Positions 24,186 to 31,621 of a stretch of DNA of 64,000 bases are shown here, piece after piece. The notes under the pieces are model-generated. The model worked only from the letters and a program-made list of their open reading frames with translations. It was not told the origin of the DNA and ran no database searches. Position numbers and translations under genes: made by a program. This stretch comes from Nocardia asteroides (GTDB taxonomy: Bacteria > Actinomycetota > Actinomycetes > Mycobacteriales > Mycobacteriaceae), in NCBI RefSeq assembly GCF_021183625.1, contig NZ_CP089214.1:6448001-6512000 (forward strand), read 5' to 3'. Numbering within the stretch: the first letter of the stretch is position 1; each line of letters begins with the position of its first letter.

Positions 24186-25022
24186 CTACGGCCGGAAGCG
24201 GAGCAGCCCCTCCTGCGCGAAGGAGGCGACCAGCGAGCCGTCGCCTGCGAAGACGTCACCGCGGCCGTAGCAGCGGCCGTGCGCGACCAGCGGGCTGTGG
24301 TGCCGCAGCAGCAGCCAGTCGTCGGCGCGCAGCGCGCGGTGGAACCAGAGCGAGTGCGTGATCGGCGCCGAGGTGAAGTCGGTGCCGTTGCCCGCCTGGC
24401 TCACCCCGCCGAGCGGGCGCAGCGCGGTGCCGATCGGGAACAGGTCGGTGGCGTACGCGGCCAGCGCGGGGTGCAGCTCCGGCGGCGTGGCCGGGGTGCG
24501 CATCCAGACGTCGTAGTCGGGCGCCTCGGCGGCGGGGTCGTCCAGGTCGGCGGTGGCCCTGGTCTCCCACGGGAGCAGCGGCATCTCGATCCGGTGGCCC
24601 GGTCCGGGCAGAACGGGGAGCTCGGGGGAGGTCTGGTGCGCCGGGCCGTCCTCGGGCAGGTGCAGCGAGACCACGGCGGTCGCCACCACGTCCCGCTTCT
24701 GCCGCGCGGTCACGGTGAGCGCGGCGAAGGAGCGGCCCTCCTGCTGGCGCTGCACGATGTAGTAGACCGGGGCGTCGCCCTTGCCCTCGTGCGCGAAGAG
24801 CGTGTGCAGGGATTTCACCGCCTTGGCCGGGCAGGCGAGCTGCGCCGCGCGCACGATCTGCGCGAGCACCTGGCCGCCGAAGAGCCAGCCGTTGTCCAGG
24901 GGAAGGCTCGGGCCCTCGTAGACGGTCAGCGTCTCGCGGCGCCTGCCGCGGTCACCGGGCGGAGTGGTCGGCCGCTGACGCAGGTCGAGGCACTCGAGCA
25001 GATCTCCCCACAGGTCAGGCAT
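24186..25022 (-). CDS. tesB: Acyl-CoA thioesterase II (TesB family), copy 1
   Basis: A 278-residue double hot-dog thioesterase. The N-terminal FGGQVLAQIVRAAQLA and KSLHTLFAHEGKGDAPVYYIVQ are TesB signatures, and the C-terminal half has HSLWFHRALRADDWLLLRHHSPLVAHGRCYGRGDVF. It hydrolyses acyl-CoA to free acid and CoA. In catabolic clusters it may relieve CoA sequestration or release dead-end esters. A close paralogue is at 28999-29796. A perfect operator lies 29 bases upstream. Confidence 0.92.
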   Translation of the reverse strand: MPDLWGDLLECLDLRQRPTTPPGDRGRRRETLTVYEGPSLPLDNGWLFGGQVLAQIVRAAQLACPAKAVKSLHTLFAHEGKGDAPVYYIVQRQQEGRSFAALTVTARQKRDVVATAVVSLHLPEDGPAHQTSPELPVLPGPGHRIEMPLLPWETRATADLDDPAAEAPDYDVWMRTPATPPELHPALAAYATDLFPIGTALRPLGGVSQAGNGTDFTSAPITHSLWFHRALRADDWLLLRHHSPLVAHGRCYGRGDVFAGDGSLVASFAQEGLLRFRP

Positions 25023-25051
25023 ACCTAAGTGTAAACGAACTACCGGCTCGG

Positions 25052-25066
25052 GAGAATGTTATTCTC
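25052..25066. promoter_or_regulatory. Island operator, perfect: GAGAATGTTATTCTC
   Basis: Perfect palindrome, extendable to 17 bp with flanking G and C. It lies between the Mam gene stop (25081) and the TesB start (25022), both on the minus strand, so TesB can be controlled apart from the Mam genes. Confidence 0.85.
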
Positions 25067-25080
25067 CGGGTCGGACCGGG

Positions 25081-25575
25081 TCAGACCGGGTCGAAGGCGG
25101 CGATGCGCCAGGTGTCGGAGACCTTGTCCAGGGTCACCCGCACGCTGCTGGCGGCCAGTGCCGGGTCGGGTTTCTCGGCGCTGGTGGTGCTCTGGTTGAT
25201 GAAGACCAGCACCACCGCCTGGTCCTGCCGCAGCTCGGCGACGGCCGCGCGGACGACGGTGGCGCTGGTGCGCACCGACTTCTCGCGTGCCGCCGGGGCG
25301 ACCACCTGCTCGGTGAACTGGCTGTAGTAGTCCAGGAAGTCGCCGGTGAGGTGCTGTTCGGCGGCGGCGAAATCGCGGTCGAGGGTGTCGGGGGCGTAGG
25401 AGAGCAGCGCGACGGTGCCCTCGGTGGCGGCGGCGACCGCGCGCTCCTGCGCGGCGGTGCCGGTGCCCTCGTCCGGGCGGTTCGCGGCGTACAGCGTGGC
25501 GGCGGTGGCGATACTCGCGATCACCAGGATCGCGAGCAGGATCGAACCGGCGTTCGCGCGCAGGCGGGCGGTCAC
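25081..25575 (-). CDS. Mce-associated membrane protein (Mam), short form
   Basis: A 164-residue protein with one N-terminal membrane helix (about 11-30) and an extracytoplasmic domain (KSVRTSATVVRAAVAELRQDQAVVLVFINQST, then SSVRVTLDKVSDTWRIAAFDPV) of the Mce-associated type. The GTG start overlaps the upstream Mam gene stop by 4 bases, so the two are translationally coupled and probably act together. They lie about 9 kb from the mce operon. The likely role is stabilising or gating the Mce importer. Confidence 0.82.
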   Translation of the reverse strand: MTARLRANAGSILLAILVIASIATAATLYAANRPDEGTGTAAQERAVAAATEGTVALLSYAPDTLDRDFAAAEQHLTGDFLDYYSQFTEQVVAPAAREKSVRTSATVVRAAVAELRQDQAVVLVFINQSTTSAEKPDPALAASSVRVTLDKVSDTWRIAAFDPV

Positions 25576-26600
25576 GGGACGAACTCCACTTTCGACATGC
25601 GCATGGTGTCGCCCTCCCGCTGCACGGTGACGCTGAGCCGCCAGGCGCGCGGCTCCTGCTGCGCGCCGCCGGAATTGGTGACCTTCGAGGTGGCGGCGAC
25701 CAGGACGACGGCGGAGTCGTCGGTCATGGACTCCACCGCGACCGCGTTCACCGTGCCCTCGGTGGCGACCTGGGACTGCTCGATCACCGAGGTGAAGTCG
25801 GCCGAGCGGCCCTGGAAGTCGTCCCGGAACGTGCCGGTCGAGTTGTCCAGGACGCGCTGCACGTCGGCCGCGGCGTGTGTGAAGTCCAGGGTGGTCAGCG
25901 CGACCACGCCCTGCTTCGCCGCCGCCGCGAACTCGCCCGCCCTGCGCTCCTGCGCCGCGGCCTCGCGGTGCTGGTACCCGAGGAGAGCCGAGGTCACGAG
26001 CGCCGCGGCGATGGTGAGCACGGCCGCGGCCTGGAGCGCCGTCCGGCGCGGATGCGCGGCGAGCGCCGTGCGGAGGCGCCGCAGCCGTCCGGGGCTTTCG
26101 TCCTCGCCCGCGGGCTCCCCGGCCGAATCCTTCTCGGCCGCGCCCGCCTGTGCGGAGGCTGTCTTCTCCGGGCGGTCCGGCGAGTCCGCGTTGACCGCGC
26201 CGCCATCGCCCACCGTCGCGGGGCCGCCAGCGTCCGCCGTCGTGGGACCGCCAGCGTCCGCCGTCGTGGGACCGCCAGCGTCCGCCGTCGTGGGGCGCGC
26301 ATCGTTCGTGCCCTCGCTCGCGCTGACATCGGCGCTCGCCGACGTCGCGCCTGTGACCTCGTCGGAGTCCGCGGCTTCGTCGACCTCGTCGGAGTCCACG
26401 GCTTCGTCGCGCTCGGCGAGGTCGTCGACGCTCGGCGCGGAACGCCTGCTCCCCGCCTCGCGCCGCAACTGCGCGGCCTTGGCACGCGCCCGCGCGGCAT
26501 CGGCTCGCGCCTCCGCGGCGACAGCCTCCGCTTCCGCCACCTCCGCGGCGAGCAGGAGGTCGTCCGCGACCGCCACGTCGGGTCCGGTGACCGGGCTCAT
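25572..26600 (-). CDS. Mce-associated membrane protein (Mam), long form with repetitive N-terminus
   Basis: A 342-residue protein. Residues 1-185 are low-complexity: a charged Ala/Glu/Arg-rich stretch at 16-50 likely to be coiled coil, then acidic sequence with a threefold PTTADAGG repeat at 103-126. One membrane helix lies at about 188-209. The C-terminal 130 residues are a Mce-associated domain (VVALTTLDFTHAAADVQRVLDN...SKVEFVP). Start 26600 has GGAGG 6 bases upstream, and the TTG at 26606 is rejected. The long cytoplasmic tail is unusual in length for the family and could contact cytosolic partners such as the ATPase. Confidence 0.82.
   Translation of the reverse strand: MSPVTGPDVAVADDLLLAAEVAEAEAVAAEARADAARARAKAAQLRREAGSRRSAPSVDDLAERDEAVDSDEVDEAADSDEVTGATSASADVSASEGTNDARPTTADAGGPTTADAGGPTTADAGGPATVGDGGAVNADSPDRPEKTASAQAGAAEKDSAGEPAGEDESPGRLRRLRTALAAHPRRTALQAAAVLTIAAALVTSALLGYQHREAAAQERRAGEFAAAAKQGVVALTTLDFTHAAADVQRVLDNSTGTFRDDFQGRSADFTSVIEQSQVATEGTVNAVAVESMTDDSAVVLVAATSKVTNSGGAQQEPRAWRLSVTVQREGDTMRMSKVEFVP
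26220..26291. repeat. 24-bp tandem repeat, three copies, inside the long Mam gene
   Basis: Three consecutive 24-bp units differing by a single base, each encoding PTTADAGG in the minus-strand gene. The near-identity of the units implies recent expansion, so copy number may vary between strains. Confidence 0.85.
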
Positions 26601-26630
26601 GGGCAACCTCCGTTCGTCTCGGAATCGGAT

Positions 26631-26645
26631 GAGAATGACGTTATC
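26631..26645. promoter_or_regulatory. Island operator, two mismatches: GAGAATGACGTTATC
   Basis: It lies 30 bases upstream of the long Mam gene start (26600, minus strand), in the divergent region shared with the ligase at 26747. Confidence 0.6.
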
Positions 26646-26689
26646 ACGAGAGTGCAGACCTATTTCCGCGATTCCGGGCCGCGCGGATT

Positions 26690-26725
26690 GATTATGTTAT
26701 TCTCGCTGACGAGAATGGCTGTTTC
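26690..26725. promoter_or_regulatory. Tandem degenerate island operators upstream of the ligase
   Basis: GATTATGTTATTCTC at 26690-26704 (two mismatches) is followed by GAGAATGGCTGTTTC at 26711-26725 (three mismatches). Together they present an everted pair, ATTCTC-N6-GAGAAT. They end 21 bases before the ligase start at 26747. Confidence 0.5.
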
Positions 26726-26746
26726 GCTAGGCGGAGAGGTGCGGGG

Positions 26747-28267
26747 ATGAGCGTTTCGCTGCTGCTGGACATGGCGGCATCGAGCAACCCGGACCGCCCG
26801 GCCCTGGTCTGCGACGAGGTGCGCTGGAGCGTGACCGACCTGCACACCGCGGTCCAGGGCGGGTCCGGCGTGATCGCGGGCGCCGGGGCGCGCAGCGTCG
26901 GCTACGTCGGCACCGGCGGCCACCTGCTGCCGCTGCTGATCTTCGCCGCCGCGGGCGCGGTGGTGCCCTTCACCCCGCTGAACTACCGCCTCGGCGCCGA
27001 CGGCCTCGGCGCGCTGATCGCCCGCCTGGACACCCCGCTGCTGATCGCCGACGACGAGTACCACGACGTCGTCGCCCGGATCGCCGGGCCGGGCGCCACC
27101 GTGCTCCGCTCCGCCGAGTTCCTGGAGCGGGCGGCGGCCGCGGAGCCGGTCACCGACTTCCCCGACCCCGAGCAGGTGGCGGTGGTGCTCTTCACCTCCG
27201 GCACCACCTCGACCCCCAAGGCGGTCGAGCTCTCGCACAACAACCTGGTCAGCTACATCACCGGCACCGTCGACTTCGGCTCCGCCGACCCGGACGACGC
27301 CGCCCTGGTCTGCGTCCCGCCGTACCACATCGCCGGCGTCGGCGCCGCGCTCTCCAACCTCTACGCGGGCCGCAAGGTGGTGTACCTGCGCAACTTCGAC
27401 GCGGCCCGCTGGATCGAGCTGGCCGCGAGCGAGCAGGTCACCTCGGCGACCGTGGTGCCGACCATGCTGGCCAGGATCGTGGCCGAGCTGGAGCGCACCG
27501 GCGTCACCCTGCCCGCGCTGCGCACCCTCGCCTACGGCGGCTCCAAGGTGGCGCTCCCGCTGCTGCGCACCGCGCTGCAGCTGCTGCCCGAGGTCGGCTT
27601 CGTCAATGCCTACGGCCTCACCGAGACCAGCTCCACCATCGCGGTGCTCGGCCCCGACGAGCACCGCGCCGCGCTGGCCTCGGACGATCCGGCGGTGATC
27701 CGCAGGCTCGGCTCGGTCGGCACCCCCGTGCCCGGGATCGAACTGCAGGTCAGGGACGAGAGCGGCACCGTGCTCCCGCCCGGCGAGACCGGCGAGCTGT
27801 ACGTGCGCGGCGCCCAGGTGTCCGGGAAGTACACCGGCATCGGCTCGGTGCTGGACGCCGAGGGCTGGTTCCCGACGAAGGACGTCGCCACCCTGGACGC
27901 CGACGGCTACCTGTTCCTCGGCGGCCGCTCGGACGACACCATCATCCGCGGCGGCGAGAACATCGCGCCCGCCGAGATCGAGGACGTGCTGGTCGAGCAT
28001 CCGCGGGTGCGCGAGGTCGCGGTGATCGGCGTCGAGGACGTGCAGTGGGGGCAGATCATCGTCGCCGTCGTCGTCCCCGCGGACGGCGCCGAGCCGGACC
28101 CCGAGGAGCTGCGCGCCTTCGTCCGCGCGGGGCTGCGCGGCTCGCGCACCCCGGACCGGGTGGTCTTCCGCGACTCGCTGCCCGCCACCCCGACCGGCAA
28201 GGTGCTCCGCCGCGACCTGGTCACCGAGTACGGGCCGGAGCAGGCGGCGGACGCCGTCAGCACGTAG
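26747..28267 (+). CDS. Acyl-CoA synthetase (AMP-binding)
   Basis: A 506-residue ANL ligase. The P-loop is TSGTTSTPKA at 150-159; the final Gly of the usual PKG is Ala, an uncommon but tolerated variant. NAYGLTETSS, GWFPTKDVATLD (in place of the usual HTGD) and PATPTGKVLRRD are the later motifs. The replacement of HTGD by PTKD is also unusual and marks a distinct subgroup. A GGAGAGG ribosome site precedes the ATG. It heads an operon with two small proteins that ends in a clear terminator. The substrate is unknown. Confidence 0.9.
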   Translation: MSVSLLLDMAASSNPDRPALVCDEVRWSVTDLHTAVQGGSGVIAGAGARSVGYVGTGGHLLPLLIFAAAGAVVPFTPLNYRLGADGLGALIARLDTPLLIADDEYHDVVARIAGPGATVLRSAEFLERAAAAEPVTDFPDPEQVAVVLFTSGTTSTPKAVELSHNNLVSYITGTVDFGSADPDDAALVCVPPYHIAGVGAALSNLYAGRKVVYLRNFDAARWIELAASEQVTSATVVPTMLARIVAELERTGVTLPALRTLAYGGSKVALPLLRTALQLLPEVGFVNAYGLTETSSTIAVLGPDEHRAALASDDPAVIRRLGSVGTPVPGIELQVRDESGTVLPPGETGELYVRGAQVSGKYTGIGSVLDAEGWFPTKDVATLDADGYLFLGGRSDDTIIRGGENIAPAEIEDVLVEHPRVREVAVIGVEDVQWGQIIVAVVVPADGAEPDPEELRAFVRAGLRGSRTPDRVVFRDSLPATPTGKVLRRDLVTEYGPEQAADAVST

Positions 28268-28278
28268 AGAGGACGACA

Positions 28279-28581
28279 ATGGTCAAGAACGGAACCCGAC
28301 TGCGCAGCCAGGTCTGCGACACCGAGGTCATCGTGGTGCGCGCCGCGGAAAGCCTGGACGACCTGCGCGCAGGCGGCGTCCCCATGGTCCCGCTCGGCGG
28401 CGACGCCGCGCCCGGCGGCACGCTGGAGCCCGCGTTCGCCGACGGGAATCTGATGGGCAAGCGCTACGTCGACGAATCCGGCGCGGAAGTGCTCGTCACC
28501 AAGGCCGGGGCGGGCACACTCAGCGTCGGCGCCACACCGCTGGCGCTCAAAGAGGCGAAGCCGCTCCCCGCGAGCGACTGA
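28279..28581 (+). CDS. Small conserved protein, unknown function
   Basis: A 100-residue soluble protein (MVKNGTRLRSQVCDTEVIVVRA...). I do not recognise a named domain. It has a single Cys (13) and a run of short beta-type segments (EVIVVRA, GKRYVD, AEVLVTKAG, GTLSVG). It starts 12 bases after the ligase stop with GAGAGGAC upstream and is followed by another small gene, so it is part of a three-gene operon. It could be an accessory to the ligase; that is inference from position only. Confidence 0.65.
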   Translation: MVKNGTRLRSQVCDTEVIVVRAAESLDDLRAGGVPMVPLGGDAAPGGTLEPAFADGNLMGKRYVDESGAEVLVTKAGAGTLSVGATPLALKEAKPLPASD

Positions 28582-28599
28582 GGGAAGGAAGGGTCCGCC

Positions 28600-28944
28600 G
28601 TGACCGAAGCGAAGATGCTCGTGTTCGCCAATGCCGTCGAAGGCCAGGACGACGCGTTCAACGAGTGGTACGACACCACCCACCTGGCCGACGTGGTGAA
28701 GGTGCCGGGGATCAGCGCCGGACAGCGCTACGACCTGGTGCCCGGCGCGCTGCCGGGCCGGGCCGCCGCCGCGCCCGCGCACCGCTACCTCGCGGTCTAC
28801 GACCTCACGGCGGAGCCCGCCGAGGTGGTCGCGGAGTTCACCAAGCGGGCCGGGTCCGGGGAGATCCCGCTCAGCCCCACGCTGGATGTCGCGAGCCTCA
28901 GCGTGGCGGTCTGGAAGCCGCACGGCGAAGCCGTAACCGGCTGA
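28600..28944 (+). CDS. EthD/ferredoxin-like-fold small protein
   Basis: A 114-residue protein with the pattern MLVFANAVEGQDDAFNEWYDTTHLADVVKVPGISAGQRY typical of dimeric alpha-beta-barrel (EthD/DUF4286-like) proteins. The NEWYDTTHL segment is the most diagnostic part. Such proteins accompany P450s and polycyclic degradation genes, and some act as small isomerases or cyclases. The GTG start has GGGAAGGAAGG upstream, 19 bases after the preceding stop. It ends the operon before a terminator. Confidence 0.75.
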   Translation: MTEAKMLVFANAVEGQDDAFNEWYDTTHLADVVKVPGISAGQRYDLVPGALPGRAAAAPAHRYLAVYDLTAEPAEVVAEFTKRAGSGEIPLSPTLDVASLSVAVWKPHGEAVTG

Positions 28945-28957
28945 TCGCTCGAACTCG

Positions 28958-28992
28958 AAGGGCCGCCCGCACTCCCCGTGCGGGCGGCCCTT
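28958..28992. terminator. Perfect 15-bp stem terminator
   Basis: Positions 28958-28972 and 28978-28992 are exact reverse complements around a 5-base loop. It lies between convergent genes ending at 28944 (+) and 28999 (-) and can serve both. Confidence 0.8.
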
Positions 28993-28998
28993 CCGCTG

Positions 28999-29796
28999 TC
29001 AGGAGCGCAGGCGGAAGAGCGCTTCCTGGGCGTAGGAGGCGACCAGCTCGCCGGACTCGGTGATCACGTCACCGCGGCCGAAGATCCGCCCGCCGGCCAG
29101 GATCGGCGAGTGCTGCCGCAGCACCTGCCAGGCATCGCTGCGCACCGGCCGGTGGAACCACAGCGTGTGCGAGGTGACCGCGGACAGGAACTGGGTTCCG
29201 TTGCCCACGTGGCTGATTCCCTCCTCGGGGCGCAGCGCGGTGCCGATCAGCGTGAGGTCGGTGGCGTAGGCGGTCAGCGGCGCTCCAAGCTCGGGCTCGA
29301 CCTCGGGTGTGCGCAGCCACAGCTCGTAGGCGGGCGGCCCGGCCTCGGTGCTGTCCAGGTCGTCGACGGCCCTGGTCTCCCAGGGGATGAGCCCGATGTC
29401 CCTGCGGTGCTCCGGCCCCGGTAGCCCGCCGACCCCGGGCAGGCTCTGCCGCTCGGCGCCCTCCTCGGGCGCGTGCAGCGAGACCACCGCGCTCGCCACC
29501 ACCTGCTCGCCCTGCCGCGCGGTGATCGCCGCGGTGGCGAAGGAGCGCCCCTCGTGCTGCGGCTGCACCTCGTACCGGATCGGGGTGTCGGACCTGCCCT
29601 CCCGCGGGAACACCGTGTGCAGCGACTTCACCGACTTCTCCGGGAACGCCAGCCCCGCCGCCACCAGCAGCTGGCCCAGGATCTGGCCGCCGAAGACCCG
29701 GTGGTACTCCAGCGTCTGATTCGGTCCCTCGTACGCGGCGGTATCGACCGGTTTCAGGTCGAAGGTGGCGAGCAGGTCGTTCCACATGTCGGGCAT
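28999..29796 (-). CDS. tesB: Acyl-CoA thioesterase II (TesB family), copy 2
   Basis: A 265-residue double hot-dog thioesterase, clearly paralogous to the one at 24186-25022: FGGQILGQLLVAAGLA, KSVKSLHTVFPREGRSDTPIRYEVQ and HTLWFHRPVRSDAWQVLRQHSPIL match block by block. Start 29796 (MPDMWNDLL) aligns with the MPDLWGDLL start of copy 1; the frame upstream to 29814 is rejected. An operator with one mismatch lies 31 bases upstream. Two copies in one island suggest different chain or ring substrates. Confidence 0.92.
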   Translation of the reverse strand: MPDMWNDLLATFDLKPVDTAAYEGPNQTLEYHRVFGGQILGQLLVAAGLAFPEKSVKSLHTVFPREGRSDTPIRYEVQPQHEGRSFATAAITARQGEQVVASAVVSLHAPEEGAERQSLPGVGGLPGPEHRRDIGLIPWETRAVDDLDSTEAGPPAYELWLRTPEVEPELGAPLTAYATDLTLIGTALRPEEGISHVGNGTQFLSAVTSHTLWFHRPVRSDAWQVLRQHSPILAGGRIFGRGDVITESGELVASYAQEALFRLRS

Positions 29797-29827
29797 ACAC
29801 GGATTGTAAGGCACCCTCTACCGCATA

Positions 29828-29842
29828 GAGAGTGCCATTCTC
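29828..29842. promoter_or_regulatory. Island operator, one mismatch: GAGAGTGCCATTCTC
   Basis: It lies between the TetR stop (29845) and the TesB start (29796), both minus strand, and would give TesB its own regulated promoter. Confidence 0.75.
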
Positions 29843-29844
29843 AT

Positions 29845-30489
29845 TCACGTCACCGTCAGCCCGTGCGCGCAGAAGTTCCAGACCTCCTCGGCGGTGATCG
29901 GCCGCGCCTCGCCCTCGGTGCTGCCCGGCTGCGAGATGAACATGACCGTGTGCAGCGTCATCGCCGCCATCCGCCGCGGCGGCAGGTCGGCGCGCAGCCG
30001 CGACGACGCACTCGCCTCGGTCATGAGCTCGGTGAACATGGCGAAGAGCGCCGCATGTGCGGTGCGCATCTCGGCGGGGTGCGAGCTGAGCAGCTGCGGC
30101 GCGAACTCGGTGAAGAGCGGCCTGCGCGCATCCGGGTCGGGGCGGCAGAGCTGGAAGAGCAGCTCGACCGCGGTGCGCAGCTTCGCCAGCGGGTCGGCGT
30201 GCGCGGCGGTGGCGGCTCTGATCTGCTCGGCCGTCTTGCTCAGCGCATCCTCGTAGAGCGCGAGCAGCAGCTCGTGCTTGCCGTCGAACTGCAGGTAGAA
30301 GCTGCGCAGCGACTGCTGCGAGCGGTCGACCACCTCCTGCACCGTGAAATCGGTGCTCCCCTTCTCGGTGATGATCGCCTGCGCGGCGTCGAGGAAGCGC
30401 TGGACCCGCTGGCCCGCCCGCTGCGTAGCGGTGCGCAGCGAGCGCTCGACCGCGCGCTGCTTCCACGCGGGTTGCTCCTCGCTGCTCAC
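29845..30489 (-). CDS. TetR-family regulator, twin 1
   Basis: A TetR protein of 214 residues from the GTG at 30489. The start was chosen by alignment with its near-identical twin at 59993-60643; an in-frame GTG at 30570 would add 27 residues without a match. The helix-turn-helix is TVQEVVDRSQQSLRSFYLQFDGKHELL. The twins share long exact runs, such as RTATQRAG, AQAIITEKGSTDF and FDGKHELLLALYEDA. The gene is divergent from acyl-CoA dehydrogenase pair 2 and flanked on both sides by island operators, making it the leading candidate for the island regulator. Confidence 0.88.
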   Translation of the reverse strand: MSSEEQPAWKQRAVERSLRTATQRAGQRVQRFLDAAQAIITEKGSTDFTVQEVVDRSQQSLRSFYLQFDGKHELLLALYEDALSKTAEQIRAATAAHADPLAKLRTAVELLFQLCRPDPDARRPLFTEFAPQLLSSHPAEMRTAHAALFAMFTELMTEASASSRLRADLPPRRMAAMTLHTVMFISQPGSTEGEARPITAEEVWNFCAHGLTVT

Positions 30490-30581
30490 GGGCCCGCCAA
30501 GGGGTTGGGACGTGACGGAAGCGGCATGGTCCAGCTCCGTTCGGCTCTGGCTGTTTTGGAGAATCCACACTACCGTATTTG

Positions 30582-30596
30582 AAGAATATAATTCTC
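30582..30596. promoter_or_regulatory. Island operator, one mismatch: AAGAATATAATTCTC
   Basis: It lies in the divergent region between the TetR twin (start 30489, minus) and acyl-CoA dehydrogenase pair 2 (start 30629, plus), 32 bases upstream of the latter. Confidence 0.75.
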
Positions 30597-30628
30597 ATGC
30601 GTTATCGACGGAAGTGAGGGCGATCCGC

Positions 30629-31621
30629 GTGTTGCTCGAGTTCGACTCCGATCAGCGCTTCTGGCAGCAGACCGTGCGCGAGGCCGTCGCCAAGCACTGC
30701 CCGCCCGCGCTGATCCGGGACGTGGTGGACCGGGGCGCCGATCCAGGCCCGCTCTGGAAGCTCTACGTCGAGCAGGGCTGGACCGCGCTGACCGATCCCG
30801 CCGACGCCGTCGAGCTGACCATCGTGCTGGAGGAGCTCGGCCGCGCCACCGACCCGACGCCCTACCTGGCGACCATGACGCAGTACGCCCCGCTGGCGGG
30901 CGCGGCCGAGCCCGCGGTGGCCGGGGCCGCGCTCTTCGACGGCGTCGCCGCGCACCGCGACGGCGGCGGCTGGCGGCTGGACGGCACCGCGCAGGTGCTC
31001 GACGGCGACCGGGCCGAGCGGTTGGCGGTCGCCACCGGCGCCGGCGTCTTCGTGCTGCCCGCCGCGGCGGCGACCGTGCGCCGCATCCCGGTCTTCGACC
31101 CGGTGCTGCACGTCGCGCAGGTCACGCTCGACGGCGTGCGGGTGGCCGAATCAGACAGGGTGGCAACGGATTCCGCGCGGGCCCGCGCCGCCGCGCGCAC
31201 CGGGCTCGCCGCCACCGGCGTCGGGGCCTGTGCCCGGGTGCTGGAGCTGGTGGTGGCGCACGTGCGCGAGCGCAAGCAGTTCGGCGCGCCGATCGGCTCG
31301 TTCCAAGCGGTGCAGCACAAGGCCGCCGACATGCACGTCGCGGTGCAGCGGGCCCGCGCGCTCACCTACTGGGCCGCGCTCACCGCCTCGGCGGGCGACC
31401 CGCGTGCCCCGCTGGCCGCCGTCATGGCCAAGGCCGCCGCGGGCGAATGCCAGGCCCTGGTCTTCCGCGACGGCCTGCAGCTGTTCGGCGCCATGGGCTT
31501 CACCTGGGAGAACGACGTCCAGTTCGCGCTCAAGCGGGCCAAGGCCGTCGACCTGCTACTCGGCGGTGCCGACGAGCACCGCGCCACGATCGCGAGGGAG
31601 TACCGTGCAGCTGTCGTTTGA
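30629..31621 (+). CDS. Acyl-CoA dehydrogenase, short subunit of a pair (pair 2)
   Basis: A 330-residue acyl-CoA dehydrogenase homologue, paralogous to 19242-20240 (LLEFDSDQRFWQQTVRE; RKQFGAPIGSFQAVQHKAADMHVAVQRA; AMGFTWENDVQFALKRAK). The GTG at 30629 aligns with the start of that copy and has GAGGG upstream; an in-frame GTG at 30614 is an alternative. It overlaps the long-subunit gene by 17 bases, exactly as in pair 1, so the pair was duplicated as a unit. The likely role is dehydrogenation of a bulky acyl-CoA as part of a heterotetramer. Confidence 0.9.
   Translation: MLLEFDSDQRFWQQTVREAVAKHCPPALIRDVVDRGADPGPLWKLYVEQGWTALTDPADAVELTIVLEELGRATDPTPYLATMTQYAPLAGAAEPAVAGAALFDGVAAHRDGGGWRLDGTAQVLDGDRAERLAVATGAGVFVLPAAAATVRRIPVFDPVLHVAQVTLDGVRVAESDRVATDSARARAAARTGLAATGVGACARVLELVVAHVRERKQFGAPIGSFQAVQHKAADMHVAVQRARALTYWAALTASAGDPRAPLAAVMAKAAAGECQALVFRDGLQLFGAMGFTWENDVQFALKRAKAVDLLLGGADEHRATIAREYRAAVV

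Noticed and set aside
26220..26291. Three 24-bp repeats considered as a possible CRISPR or iteron array
   Set aside because: The units are directly adjacent with no spacers, stay in frame and encode PTTADAGG inside a gene, so they are a coding tandem repeat.
30559..30564. Lone GAGAAT half-site inside the 5' region of TetR twin 1
   Set aside because: No matching right half-site; half-sites are expected by chance.
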